DNA from: Lactarius indigo
Taxonomy: Eukaryota; Basidiomycota; Agaricomycetes; Russulales; Russulaceae
Assembly (NCBI GenBank): GCA_025766275.1
Contig: JAFKAC010000060.1
Span: 62,001-126,000, forward strand
Direction of reading: 5' to 3'
Length of the DNA stretch: 64,000 bases
In this document: piece by piece, positions 11,488 to 21,995 of the stretch
Layout of the letters: every line of letters begins with the position of its first letter
Numbering within the stretch: position 1 is the first letter of the stretch
Notes under the pieces: generated by a model
Told to the model about the DNA's origin: nothing
Seen by the model: the letters and a program-made list of their open reading frames with translations, nothing else
The model's database searches: none
Position numbers and translations under genes: made by a program

Positions 11488-13014
11488 TCAATTATCACTG
11501 GCAAAGGTCACGGGGTGACCAGAGACCCGGCGCACTGCGATGAACTGTTCAACGGATCCCGCCGGCTGGTCATCTAACCAAAGCGAATCTAGGGCTGGCA
11601 GTACCTCGGCAATCATCTCTCCGCTGATATCGTCCAGCGCAAGAGCAATGTGCCCGCCCAATTGCTCAGACCCGTGCAGCGTTTTCACGGCGGTGAATGG
11701 GCGGAGGAGTTGCAGCCATTTAGTGTCGTCCATATAGTCTTGCCAACCTGATTGTAGGTCGTCCTCGTCGATAGAGAGACGGTCTACATTGGAGACCATG
11801 GCGGGAGATTGGCCGAGGATCTGAGCCAGGTGCGAAACTTGCCAATCTAAGCCTTTACACAAGATACGAAGAGTAAGGCGATTTATACGGTGTTCCCCTT
11901 GTTCGGAATCGAGTTTGATGTAGGCGTTGCCAACATTAAAACGGACTCGTGCGTGCCTAAATCCGGTCAACTCGAAGTTTTCCGTGCGGCCGATGAACTG
12001 AGAAAGTTGGGGCACCCGGAAGTCGAGTCGATTGAAATACGTTATTTTGAAGCACTGGATTCGAGGGGTGTCGATTCGGGCTAAGAAGTCTTCCAAATAC
12101 TCGCTAAAGCCGCAAAAATTAAAGGTGAGGAGAGAGGGAAGGACGTTCCGTGGTAAAAGAAGGGGCAAGTGTCTTTGATCGACGCGAGAATTCTGCGATT
12201 TGAACCAAATCCAAAGGGTATCCAGCCTGGGTAACGCAGCCAGACCCGTGACCACTGCCTCCGGTGTAATATAACCATTCTGGGGAATATCGTGGAGCCG
12301 AAGATAGACAAGGTCGCTGGCTGATAAAAGAAGGGTGGGTAATGCTGGGAAGGAGAGGCCCGCTAAGTAGATTTTCTGTAAACGTGGGGCAGAACCACCT
12401 AAGAATACATCAGGAAGGACTGGTGCGTTTCGATCCTTTGATGAAAGCCAGAGGTCTGTCAGCGCTGGAAATGGCTCCTGCACCACCGAGGCTAGTCTCC
12501 CCAACCGTGAGTTCGTTACAGTGAGCTTGATGCTGCGCACACGATCGGTGTTCTCGAGCGCGGCTGTGACATCGTCTTCATAGTTAGGTGCGCGGCCCGT
12601 GCCGTTCCAGGTAAAGTAGTCCACAACGATTGGGAGGGGCGGCCAGTAACCCAGATTCTTCCTGACGGGCGTTCCATACGTGCATAGAAGCGCTAGATCG
12701 AGACGGCGTGGTGACGCAAACACGATTTGTCGCCATTGCTGGCAAACGTGCACCAGGGTGAGCCATTCTGATCTAGGGTGAAAGGAGATGCCAAGACGAT
12801 TGCTATCTATTCGACAGAAGTCAAATATTTTCAGCAAGACATCTACCGGGAGCATGTTGATTGTCGTCGTGTGTCCATTATTGTCTGTTCCACACCAGTT
12901 AGTACTCGTTGTGACCAACGCCACAGGACCTGGAGACGTACCTGGACATTGAACAACCATTCCAGTACTAGGCTCGTGTTGTGTTGATGCTGATATGGCA
13001 CCAGAGGACGACAT
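11488..13014 (-). CDS. F-box protein with LRR-like tail, copy 2
   Basis: A single-exon gene of 508 aa, paralogous to 4247-5767 along its whole length. The F-box begins at INMLPVDVLLKIFDF and continues through WLTLVHVCQQWR and IVFASPRRLDLALL. The LRR-like region follows, with the same SGHPVTF ending. The N-terminal 50 residues differ most between the copies. The reading frame is fully open, in contrast to the dead cyclophilin copies beside it. Its presumed role is substrate recognition in an SCF ubiquitin ligase; the substrate is unknown. Confidence 0.9.
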   Translation of the reverse strand: MSSSGAISASTQHEPSTGMVVQCPGTSPGPVALVTTSTNWCGTDNNGHTTTINMLPVDVLLKIFDFCRIDSNRLGISFHPRSEWLTLVHVCQQWRQIVFASPRRLDLALLCTYGTPVRKNLGYWPPLPIVVDYFTWNGTGRAPNYEDDVTAALENTDRVRSIKLTVTNSRLGRLASVVQEPFPALTDLWLSSKDRNAPVLPDVFLGGSAPRLQKIYLAGLSFPALPTLLLSASDLVYLRLHDIPQNGYITPEAVVTGLAALPRLDTLWIWFKSQNSRVDQRHLPLLLPRNVLPSLLTFNFCGFSEYLEDFLARIDTPRIQCFKITYFNRLDFRVPQLSQFIGRTENFELTGFRHARVRFNVGNAYIKLDSEQGEHRINRLTLRILCKGLDWQVSHLAQILGQSPAMVSNVDRLSIDEDDLQSGWQDYMDDTKWLQLLRPFTAVKTLHGSEQLGGHIALALDDISGEMIAEVLPALDSLWLDDQPAGSVEQFIAVRRVSGHPVTFASDN

Positions 13015-15009
13015 GGAAAGTGAACGGTTGGAGGGATGGCTTTAGGACGTAGTGGGGAGTCGACCAATACACCCTATTATGGGGACTACCCACGTTGGAT
13101 TCGATGCCGTGCAGTTAGTTGCTGGCCATATGTATGTGGATTCAGCGGATTGTTTGGTCATATTGGTTTTGACCTGTGGTCTACTATACTTTTTTATGTT
13201 TGCGGATCCTTTGATAGCACTAGTAGGTTCAAGTCCATACAGTAGTGTTACAGTTAGTAGACGGTGAAATCATATGGATATTGGTTGGATATTGGTTATC
13301 GGGGGTTATCGAATAGCTATATTCTTTGCATCTCACCCCTCACAAATATGTTATGTCAGATAAGGGTTATTCTCACCCTTCACGGTCCCCATCACCGTCT
13401 ATCATATGGCAGAGGCAAGAGAATAGCCACGCAATCCCAGGTCACCAGTTGATTATGATACCCTTATACTCTTTCATATTCGTTTTTCGGCGGCGGCGCT
13501 GTACACCCTCGAACCTACCCCCACACTTTTGGGGGTCGTGGGTCCTTCAATGTAAGTTCCAATAACCGCGGCGGTGGCTCTTCACCTCGTTATTAGTGAC
13601 TCATCTCGCGACGGGTTGAACATTCGTTCCGCATAGAGGGTATCATTTCTCTTCGACAGTCCCCAGTCTTCCTTGATTTCTAGTGAATTGCCCTGGTGAT
13701 AGGACTCGGATTTGGTTGACTACCTCCCCCCATCTGTGATACTCTCGTTCGGCGATAGACAGTGCATTCATGCATCCATTGGTTGATAACTCATTATCTA
13801 TGAGTCTGGTAGTACAACATCATTCTGCGAATACTGTATCTTGATATGATGGTTCGCATCCTCAATGTGACTTGAATAGGCCGTATATTACTCATCGGGT
13901 CCCAGGTAATAATATGCCCTACGAGTTCTATAGTTGCTGCCTAATTTCGGGGGAACATTCCACCCCAAATCAAGCATGGGAAACTCGCTTTCCCCGTCGA
14001 GACGGTGCAAATTTCTACGGGTAGACTTAGCTTTGCCTTGCCAGCGGGGTCACCGTAACTCTAGTTGTCTCTTCCTTCCGAAATGTCTTGTACATCACAC
14101 GGCGCACCGCCTGTTACCAGTGGTATAACAGAAGAGGACGGAGAACAAGCGCAATGCAGTCAAATCGAATTGGGCCTGAATCAATACTGCAAGCTTCAGT
14201 GAATATTACTATCTTATCGCTCGTACCCAGGGAGGTGTTTTCGAGGAAGCGCAGGGTAGTGGCGTCATGGACGAGCACGGGGGGTCCACTCGCATGAAAG
14301 TAGCTTAAGGAGCCACGCCAGAACTTGCGGCTGAATGTACTGTGTGATAAAGAGGGTACACGTGAGGAATATGCTGCGCGGCAAAACATTCTGCGATTAC
14401 TTTCCTCCGCCTCGCCGCAAGGTTCCTTCGTTCCAATGGTATAACGTGCTCCCTTCCATCGCAGTATTCTTCGTGCTAACGGTCAGCTCAGGAAGGTTAA
14501 CTAGACGGTGCTCCTATTCGTGAAGGCAACCTTTCAGTACATCGCGCTCAGCTCGCTCGTAGGTATGAGTAGGACTCACTCTGGGCCCGGTGCGCCCTTT
14601 CCGTGCAGCGTCACCCTCCGTCTCACCTCGCCGTGTGTCCTCATACTCATTGTCGGGGAAAGCGCTATTCCGCTCTACAGCATCAGTGCTCAGGGAAAAT
14701 TACGTGCTCGCGGTATACGTCGGCGCGCTGTGTGGTGGGTTCTGGAGCCACGACGGGATTTGTGTACCCGATGTCCTCACTCGGGGAGGACGCGCAGTGG
14801 TACGGCCTGTTTTAAGCATCCCGCATAATTGAGCTCATGCTGACTGACCCAGATGCAGTCGTCCTCACTTTATCGATCCTTGTCCTCTGATCGTCTGCCC
14901 CGTAGTCGTGACTGATAAGACAGGTAATATCTGTCACGCCTGCTTGTTCCTCGTGGTTGTTTATTCTTTCGACGGAGCTCCCAATCCTGGGCGGGGAAGA
15001 TGTAGAGCA
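13015..15009. other. Intergenic region
   Basis: I see no supported gene. The first 450 bases are the 5' flank of F-box copy 2 and resemble 5768-6200. ORFs at 14508-14832 overlap each other in three frames and show no recognised motif. Near 13513-13532 a short inverted repeat (ACCCCC/GGGGGT) could form a hairpin. Confidence 0.4.
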
Positions 15010-16674
15010 CGGGCGGACGGGTGCACATGATCATCTCTGATTATGATGTTCATGAGACGAAGGGGGGCGGGCTGTCCCGTCGGACAATGGTCGATGATAC
15101 TAGTTGAGTCTCGTGTTACACTGGCAGTGACAATCTGGGCCTAAGTATAGAGTCTATAGACCTAAGAGAATATTTTTTTTCAGCGCAACCGGTGTCCAAT
15201 AACCTATTGACGGCTCTGCGCCCAGTGGCGCATATTCCACCAGTAGCCCAAGAAATCCCAGTACTGTGCTACCAGGGGCGATGAGTCGCTGATAAGCAGG
15301 ATTTGCTAACAGACGCAGAACGACAGCGGGACATCAGCCGACAGCGCAGTCGCCGCATTACCCCGTATCTGTACTAGCGTCGGCCGTGTCCGCGTTTTTT
15401 GACAGGACAATTGATGAGTCCTGAGCCTCGCATTCGCAAACTTAGGGATACAGTAACTTACTGGCATTGTACAAACTGTATGTCAGGCTGCGGCAGTACC
15501 GTATACACACACAGAATGTTGCACCGTCGAATTCTCCCCTCCCCCTTCAAAAAAAACTCGCGCGTCAGTGTCCAAGAGTCCTAATTTACAACAATGGTGC
15601 AGAACGCGTTGTGGGACCGCACCGGAATCAATGCTACGTACACCGGCCCTATGATATAGTACAGAGTGTCTATTGACGGCGTCCGTGTCCGTGATGGCGT
15701 CCGTTCAGGGTCCGAATCATCAAAAAAAACGTGCACAGCGAAAACTAAACAACGCAATCAGAAATGAGTCCACCCGAAGGCACCAAACATCAAGGAAGGA
15801 AGGCTACTTGTGAGCGTTAGATCACATATCGGGTAAGTTGGATGATAGGCATCCAACTCCCGGCGGAGACGTGGATGGCGCCAATGATCTTTACCTCCGC
15901 TTGCGTGATACCTCCATGCAGTCCAATCTGCCATCGTGGATCTGTTGCCACAGAGCCGTGAGCCATACATTCCTAGAGGAAGGCGTCATCAAACGATAGC
16001 GATACCGGAGACGTGAAGGAAAGTACCCGAAAGAACTTGTCCACAGAAGTACCGATATGCTTCATAAAGCGCGCCAAAGTGATTGGATTCCGCGCATGGG
16101 TCTCATCACGGATAGCAACCTGGCGCTTCCAGTACCTATAGCCGGGCCACTACGAGTGGTTTCGTAGAACGAGTTAGATCATGATTACCGCCCACTGTAA
16201 CCGAGAGGTAGACTTACGTTGATCCGTATGTGAGTCGTGGTCCTGCCCCCAAGGGGTGCAAAGCTATTCGCGTTATAGATATCGCGATCGCATCCTCGGA
16301 GGATATCTGGCAAGGGGAACCCAATGCTACCATTGTTATTGACGAAGTAAATTGGTAGCTGAAGCTCAGCGCCTTCCACGTGCCGTCGGACATCCACTTC
16401 ATCGGCAGGGGTCCATCGCCGCTGGGGTACAACAGTGCCTTGTGTTGTCCTACTACTATAATCTAAAAGCGGCGTGGGTTGGAACGGGACGCCTGGAGAT
16501 GCGCCCTGCACCAAGTTGGCGTTGAGCATGATATGCCAAGCACGTTGATGATATACTATCCCATAAAATTGCAGGAAGTGCTGGTTAGCTGGTGCTCTGA
16601 GCAGGAGCTTGAAAAAGTTATTAGCGTCTTCAGGTTTGAACGTTTGAGAAACGAATCCATAGACGAGAACGTCG
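15010..16674. repeat. Third, partial copy of the duplicated unit
   Basis: The stretch 15010-15120 resembles 2755-2860, and 15817-16674 is a further copy of the unknown gene. Neither the cyclophilin remnant nor the F-box gene is found next to it. Confidence 0.6.
15817..16674 (-). CDS. Unknown three-copy family, copy 3
   Basis: The three 3' exons are clear. The first is 16674-16218 (starting at DVLVYGF and ending THIRIN), the second 16149-16027 (41 codons, WPGYRYWKRQ to VDKFFR), and the third 15972-15817 (ECMAHGSVATDPRWQIG to LTRYVI, stop). All introns are gt..ag and all joins keep the frame. Upstream, a donor-like gtgagt at 16740 would give an intron of about 66 bases and a tiny exon MSQ, but this is uncertain. 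Compared with the other copies the exons are equally open. Function unknown. Confidence 0.6.
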
Positions 16675-17506
16675 CTAGCAGAGAGGACCTTCGATGGAGA
16701 ATGTTAGACAAAGCGAAGAAAATGGACCAAACTGACTCACTTGACTCATGAGTGGTATGTGGTGTGTGATGTCACCTCCGTCGAACTGGCATGGCCCTTA
16801 TAACCAACCCCCTGCACTGCTCAAGAACTATAAAAGCACTAGAAATAGAGCACCGATGTATGGGCCGGCTGCGCGGCGAGAGTGTCCAACTCCGGGCGGC
16901 GAGAGAGGTCTCTTACCCGCAGCTCTACGGCAGTAGTTTTGCACAGTCACAAGGAATGAATGAGCTCCGAAGAAACCGCCCGAGTGACACTTCTGAGGGG
17001 AGCTGCCACCACCAGGACAGAGGAACGACATCTCGAGAGGCCGAGCTACGGAGATAGAGAACGATACGAGGCCGGGAAACGAGGTTCTACAGACCGTGAT
17101 GGATTTAGTAAAGTTGGATCAGTTGACTCACCTAAGCTGAACTGCAGAACGTAGTCCTATGCATAGAAAACAGTGTATGTCGGAAAGCGATCCACCGGGA
17201 GTATAATGTTCGCGACTAGACATATTTCGCTGTTGCGGATGATTCTGCTTGGTGCTATCGCCTCGTTCGAACTGATGGAGGTCATGGACTGAGCCAACAT
17301 TAGCGCGCAATAGTCATAGAATGGAATGTTATTCCACAGAGGGCGGTCTCCTTGTGTCCTTGTCACAGTTCGGTGGTGGAGGTCCGAGAGAGACCCGGAG
17401 TTTGGGCATACAGTAAACAAATACAAACATCTTACTATAGCCCAACCGTGTCTTGATCTCAGGTTTGTGCTGTTCGACCCTTGACTCTACCTGCCACTCG
17501 CAAGCG
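16675..17506. other. Intergenic region upstream of the SUMO gene
   Basis: I see no supported gene. ORFs here are short and overlapping. Confidence 0.5.
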
Positions 17507-18066
17507 ATGTCAGAGCCAGAGGATGCTAAGCCAAAGCTCAATCTTGTCATCAGTCTTTTGGAATCGCGTATGTTTTCATCGCTTGCTCCCCCCATTCATT
17601 TGAACGAAATCTGACACCACCTGCGTGCAGGAATCACCGTTAAGGTGAAGGCGAACATGCAATTCAAAAAAATCTTTGAGGTTGCCGAGGTCTGTCGCGA
17701 TATTTTGTCATCACGCACATACCTTATTTGCCTTGAAGAAACGTTTTGGAAAAGATCCCGGTGCGCCCGTCCTCACATTCGCGGCTTGACAAAGACGCGA
17801 ACCCCGGGTTTTGACGCGTGTAGGAACACTCAGATTCGTGTACGATGGCGAGCGTTTGTCCGCTACTGATACTCCTGCCGAGGTATGTTCGGCCCATTGC
17901 CTCGTTTTGCGGTCCTGACGCGTACTTTCTGGCGATGTACAGCGGTCGATGGAGGACGGAGACGTAATCGACGCGCATCTACAGCAGGCACGTACACACA
18001 TTCTTTCTCCCCGTCTCTTCTCACGCGCTTGTATAGCTTGGTGGCTGCTTTTGCCCCCGCTCGTGA
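17507..18066 (+). CDS. SUMO (small ubiquitin-like modifier)
   Basis: A 91-aa protein built from six exons: 17507-17567, 17631-17689, 17739-17760, 17824-17882, 17943-17987 and 18037-18066. All joins keep the frame. Motifs match the SUMO/SMT3 family: MSEPEDAKPKLNL, ITVKVKANMQFKKIFEVAE, KRFGKDPG, LRFVYDGERLSATDTPAE, MEDGDVIDAHLQQ and LGG followed by the tail CFCPRS. The di-glycine would be exposed by an Ulp-type protease and attached to lysines of target proteins. The last intron (17988-18036) begins with GC rather than GT; only this GC donor gives the LGG ending. The nearest GT, 4 bases on, shifts the frame and loses it. Exon 5 starts RSMEDGD where the family usually has a GMEDGD-like sequence. 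No long ORF marks this gene. Confidence 0.85.
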
Positions 18067-19287
18067 TTTACATTGATCTTGAACATCTAATCGGCCCCTG
18101 CTCCCGCGTCTTTGTTGTCGTGTTCGATCATTTTCATCTTGTGTTGTAGCCATCATCCTCTCATCTACTCAAGACACCTTCGTATTATTGGATTGGAGAG
18201 ACCGAGTCGAGAGTATTACCTAGCCTTGCTTCGCTCAGCTCAGCGCCCAGAAAAAGGCCCTATCGTTTGGTTTCGTGTGACAAGTCACTCGTGTAACACC
18301 CCCACGGTAAAGGCTATGTCTGTCAGGGTACAAGCGGCGCAGGGTGGTACAGCTGTCACAAATAAACTAGGGTTAAAAAATGAAAAAGCCCACAGAAGCC
18401 CAATAGAAGTTTCTTTCGCCTCCATTCCTTAGTGCGCCACATACAGAGCCCCTCGCCGACATAACTAACATAGGATTGGAAGCGTTTGCTGTGTAGTTCT
18501 CCTAGGTTATTACTCAGATCAGCACGTATGTCCCCATCAGAACCTCCAAAGACTGACCTACGCATAGCTCGTTACCTTGCAAGCCGTGCACAACCGTATG
18601 GACATGGATGCACCGCAGAGACATGTTGACTCCAGCGTAAATTATCGAAGTGGCGGAGTCCTGATGAAACAGCCTCCACCATCTCTCCACGAGCCCCCCT
18701 GAGTTTTGGTTCTAATTGTTCACAGCATCGCCGGCATCGCCAATTATACAACACCCCCATGGGCGCGCGCACTATCAGTAATGGAGACCGCCGACACGGA
18801 CAAACGAATACTATCGTAGTGGGATGACGTAGGCGGTTAGCCGAGCCTGAGGGCTGTGCCCCCTTTCTATCTCATCGCCTACCTTGTGTCTCGGGAGGCC
18901 GTGACCATGGAGTCCGTCATCCCAGCATGCGGGACCAGCAACAAAAAATGTGGTCGTTCCTTGGGCAAATTAGCGCAGTATCATGGCGAGCGCAGGTCCT
19001 TGTAGACCATTCTGCGCCGTATGTCACGTCGATTCTCGTTACTGTAACTCCTTGAAGTCTGTGCTAAGCTGGGAGGTGTCGTGATTAGTAAGCCCGCACA
19101 CGCGCTGAGATGCAAACAGTCAGAATGGCTGATCAGGAAAAGTGTAGGCAGCGGAAGTAAGGGTTCCAGGAGAACATATGTATAGCGGCATAATGCAGAT
19201 GTCGAGTTGTAAGAAAAACAGTTGTTAAGGACGAGGCATTATGAGCTCGAATGGACAGTTTGTGTTCAATTCAACCATGATAGAAGT
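18067..19287. other. Intergenic region
   Basis: I see nothing supported here beyond the 3' ends of the flanking genes. Confidence 0.5.
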
Positions 19288-20733
19288 CTATGTCTCTGGT
19301 TTGCCCTGCTGCTGCGAAATCCGATAGTCAAACAGCCTGTCTGAAAGTGCAAGTCCAAACTGTTTTCTCCCTTTCTCAGTACCCCAGATCTTGGGGTTTG
19401 ATAATTTGAAGGAGCCATCTCCAAAAGCATCGTCAAAATCCTCACATGACCATCTCGCCTCGACTGCGCCTTTCATGTGCTTGAAAATGCCCTGCATAAA
19501 GTGATCTCTGAACAATTCATCGAGCGGGCGAAGCGTCGGATCTTGTATATGGTTGAGTTGGAGATAGAGACCATTAACGTCCGCATTGCCATTGGTAAAC
19601 GCGGTAATGCGGTAGTTATTCTGCTCAGAATGTCAGGCATTGAGGGTTCAATTATATAAAGTTAAATACAACTCACATTCGGATCTACACCGAATTCGTA
19701 ATTGTCCCATGCGTCGTGCAGATCGCTTCGCATAGTAATCACGTTTTGGACCGAGTCGATCTTCATCAGGCCACCCACAACGACTTCGTCGGCAGTGTCG
19801 GTAATTTTGCTGGGGTACCCTTTGCGTATCCACTAGCAGAAGTCAATTCGAATTACCGTAGAGATAAACTTACTCACTTCAGTGTCATGTACTCGGGGAA
19901 ATATATGAGCAACTTTAAGACGACTGTATGTTTGCGTCTGCAAGCCTGTGATAAAGGCATTTTTCATCTCTAGCACGTCCACGAGCACGGTAAGAAGATA
20001 CCTGTAAGGACAGAAATCAGACGACCCCGAATTTAAGGGGGAGGTTGAGTATTCGCCCACAGGGGTTGTGGAGTTGGAGTGGGTGGGATTACGAGGACGT
20101 GGAAGAGTGGGCACTAGGCCGATACGAAGAGGTTCGCCAGCTGATGCAAAATCAGAGCGATGCCAGTTAAAAGCCATAGGCTCTCACCGCTGGAGAGCAA
20201 GATATAATGTCCTGGATGGACAATCCCAGCACTTGGCTGACATGGCGCACCGCGATGCTGTTGAGTAGTGTCATATTGGAAAATTGTCCAGGCTGTCGTA
20301 GTGATGATGAATGTGCTCATGTATCTGTAGAACTCGTCCCATTGGAGGGTACCATACTGCCAGAACCCTGCAGACGGTGTCGATGAAACGAAACCGGTGT
20401 CATAAACTAGTAAGGGGGTATACCGGCGATCACAGCACCATCGGAATCAAACACTTCCACATTGCGCTTCTGTAGGCGAGGCGGTTCGCTTTCTTTTCAA
20501 GAATACAATGTCAAGTTGGCTGGGGTGTTTGTGGTAGCACTCACCGCGCTCGCTTTCCATGGGTGGTACTTACACGATTTGTTTGTGGACTGTCGTACAG
20601 CACTAGTACTAGGGGTTGACTTCGACCCTGCTTGTGTAGAGGGTCGTGACGGTGAATGAATTGGAGTCGGAATATGGTTACGATGGATACTCAGCGGCTG
20701 TCGGAGTCTGGTGTTCACTACGAGTGAGTTCAA
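19288..20733 (-). CDS. HNH-nuclease-like protein (HNH_2 type)
   Basis: Six exons read continuously into 388 aa: 20733-20545, 20469-20424, 20367-20188, 20140-19878, 19832-19677 and 19620-19288. Diagnostic pieces are KRNVEVFDSDGAVIAG, GTLQWDEFYRYM, LKVAHIFPR, SVQNVITMRSDLHDAWDN, FGVDPN followed by NYRITAF, and LSNPKIWGTEKGRKQF. The AHI...N-V-I-T...DLHDAWDN arrangement is that of the HNH_2-type domain common in fungi. The biological role of that fungal family is not established. Near 20010-20040 the alternative frame reads RARDEKC, which looks like the cysteine-bearing strand expected before the ITG that follows. A small compensated frame change may therefore have damaged this part. The start codon is the first ATG of the open first exon. 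Confidence 0.75.
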
Positions 20734-21781
20734 AGTGGAAATTTCTGTTATGCGTTAGGGAAACGATAAAGTCAGGCAATGGAGGAAGGAGAACAAGAAA
20801 TTGATCTTCGAGAATGGTTCATGAAGGCGTACCGAGGCGATATTCAGGTCAAGGGAAATGTGATAATCGGTAAGGGGGTTAGAGCGTGAGACGGGTGACG
20901 AAGTGAAGCTAGTGAAGCGATGAGAGTCCAACTTGAAGGTCGGCGACTTGGTTGGTGGGAATCCGAGATCAGCGGCTCAGACGATGAAGCAAGATTTGAG
21001 GTCAGTGGTTCGGACGACAAAGGCAATGGCATGGCATTTCTTTGGCTAGACTCTAGACTTAGCTTGGCTGGCGCGGGGTGGCTTAAGGGCTTAGTAGCAG
21101 ACAGTGAGGATGAAGAGGTAAATAACGTTTGTGAGTCAGTGCGAACGGTTTATATACACGGAAGCCATATACAACGCTTTACGAGACTAAGTCAAACGTA
21201 TAGTGAGAAGGAAGGGTGAAAGTAGAGGAGGACGATAGAGTGCGCGACAGGTAGGATGTGCCGAGGGTACAAGCAGAGTCAATGGGAGATGAGAGCGAAC
21301 ACGAGGGGGGCATTACCTGGCATCTAGGAGAAAGGGACCAGCGAAGAGAGGGGTATACGAGAATCACAATCAAAAGAAACCAGGGCACGATGACGCACCA
21401 TAATAAGACCTCCTACTCCAAATCCAACAATGGGCGCGCACAGCCCCCAAAGACATATTGCGGGTAGCTAGGGACAGTTGACTGGGTGGAATAGTGAGAG
21501 ACGAGGAGTAAAAGAGGTTGGTGGAGTAATAGGAGAAGACATGACGGATTGAAAGAAAAGGCCAACGATCGACGCAGAACAGGCGAAGCGATGAAAGGAC
21601 GAGCCGGGCAGGAGCCCTGAGGCAGGGTTGTTGGTCAATATCACCATATATGATGATGTCCGGGGTCGGCACAGTAATGGCGGCAATCCGAGACGTGGCA
21701 GAGAACGTATCGTCGTGAGAGAAGATAACAACTACTGAAGCGGAAGCGCTGAAGCTTGTAGCTGCTGTTGAGGTCATCGAG
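20734..21781. other. Intergenic, with a doubtful plus-strand acidic ORF
   Basis: An ATG at 20779 opens MEEGEQEIDLREWFMKAYRG, followed by a donor-like gtaagg near 20869. An acidic ORF with ISGSDDEARFEVSGSDD runs to 21219. They could be two exons of a small gene, but nothing confirms the join. I do not call a gene. Confidence 0.25.
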
Positions 21782-21995
21782 ATATGTAATACTTTGTTTG
21801 TGTTTACGATCCTCGTGGGCAGAGCATGTGATCGGTAGAGTTCACGGCACGACTGCTCCGCTATGCGTTCCACTCTCTTGGCGTCCCGCTCGAGGTCGCC
21901 GATGAACGAAATATAGAGTGCACGTCTAAAATTCGACTCCATATACTGGGCCGCTTTCAACTCTGGCAAACGAGGATCAACGACTTGCGTGACAT
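21782..21995 (-). CDS. Unrecognised exon-like fragment
   Basis: On the minus strand a stretch with protein-like composition reads EIGYVTQVVDPRLPEL, ESNFRRALYISFIGDLERD and RIAEQSCRELYRSHALP. A stop in frame lies just upstream, next to an ag, so it would need to start at a splice acceptor. No partner exons were found, and the 199-codon ORF that includes it becomes low-complexity downstream. It may be the remnant of a gene. Family not recognised. Confidence 0.25.

Larger units (their letters stand above)
6366..13014. repeat. Segmental duplication unit, copy 2
   Basis: Second copy of the unit at 1-5767, in the same orientation. It contains the matching gene remnants and genes in the same order. 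It carries about 1 kb (roughly 10470-11480) that is absent between the corresponding genes of copy 1. Confidence 0.8.

Noticed and set aside
14508..14832. Overlapping ORFs in three plus-strand frames
   Set aside because: All three frames are open at once in a base-composition-driven manner, and none shows a motif.
17724..18156. Minus-strand ORFs over the SUMO locus
   Set aside because: They are antisense shadows of the spliced SUMO exons.
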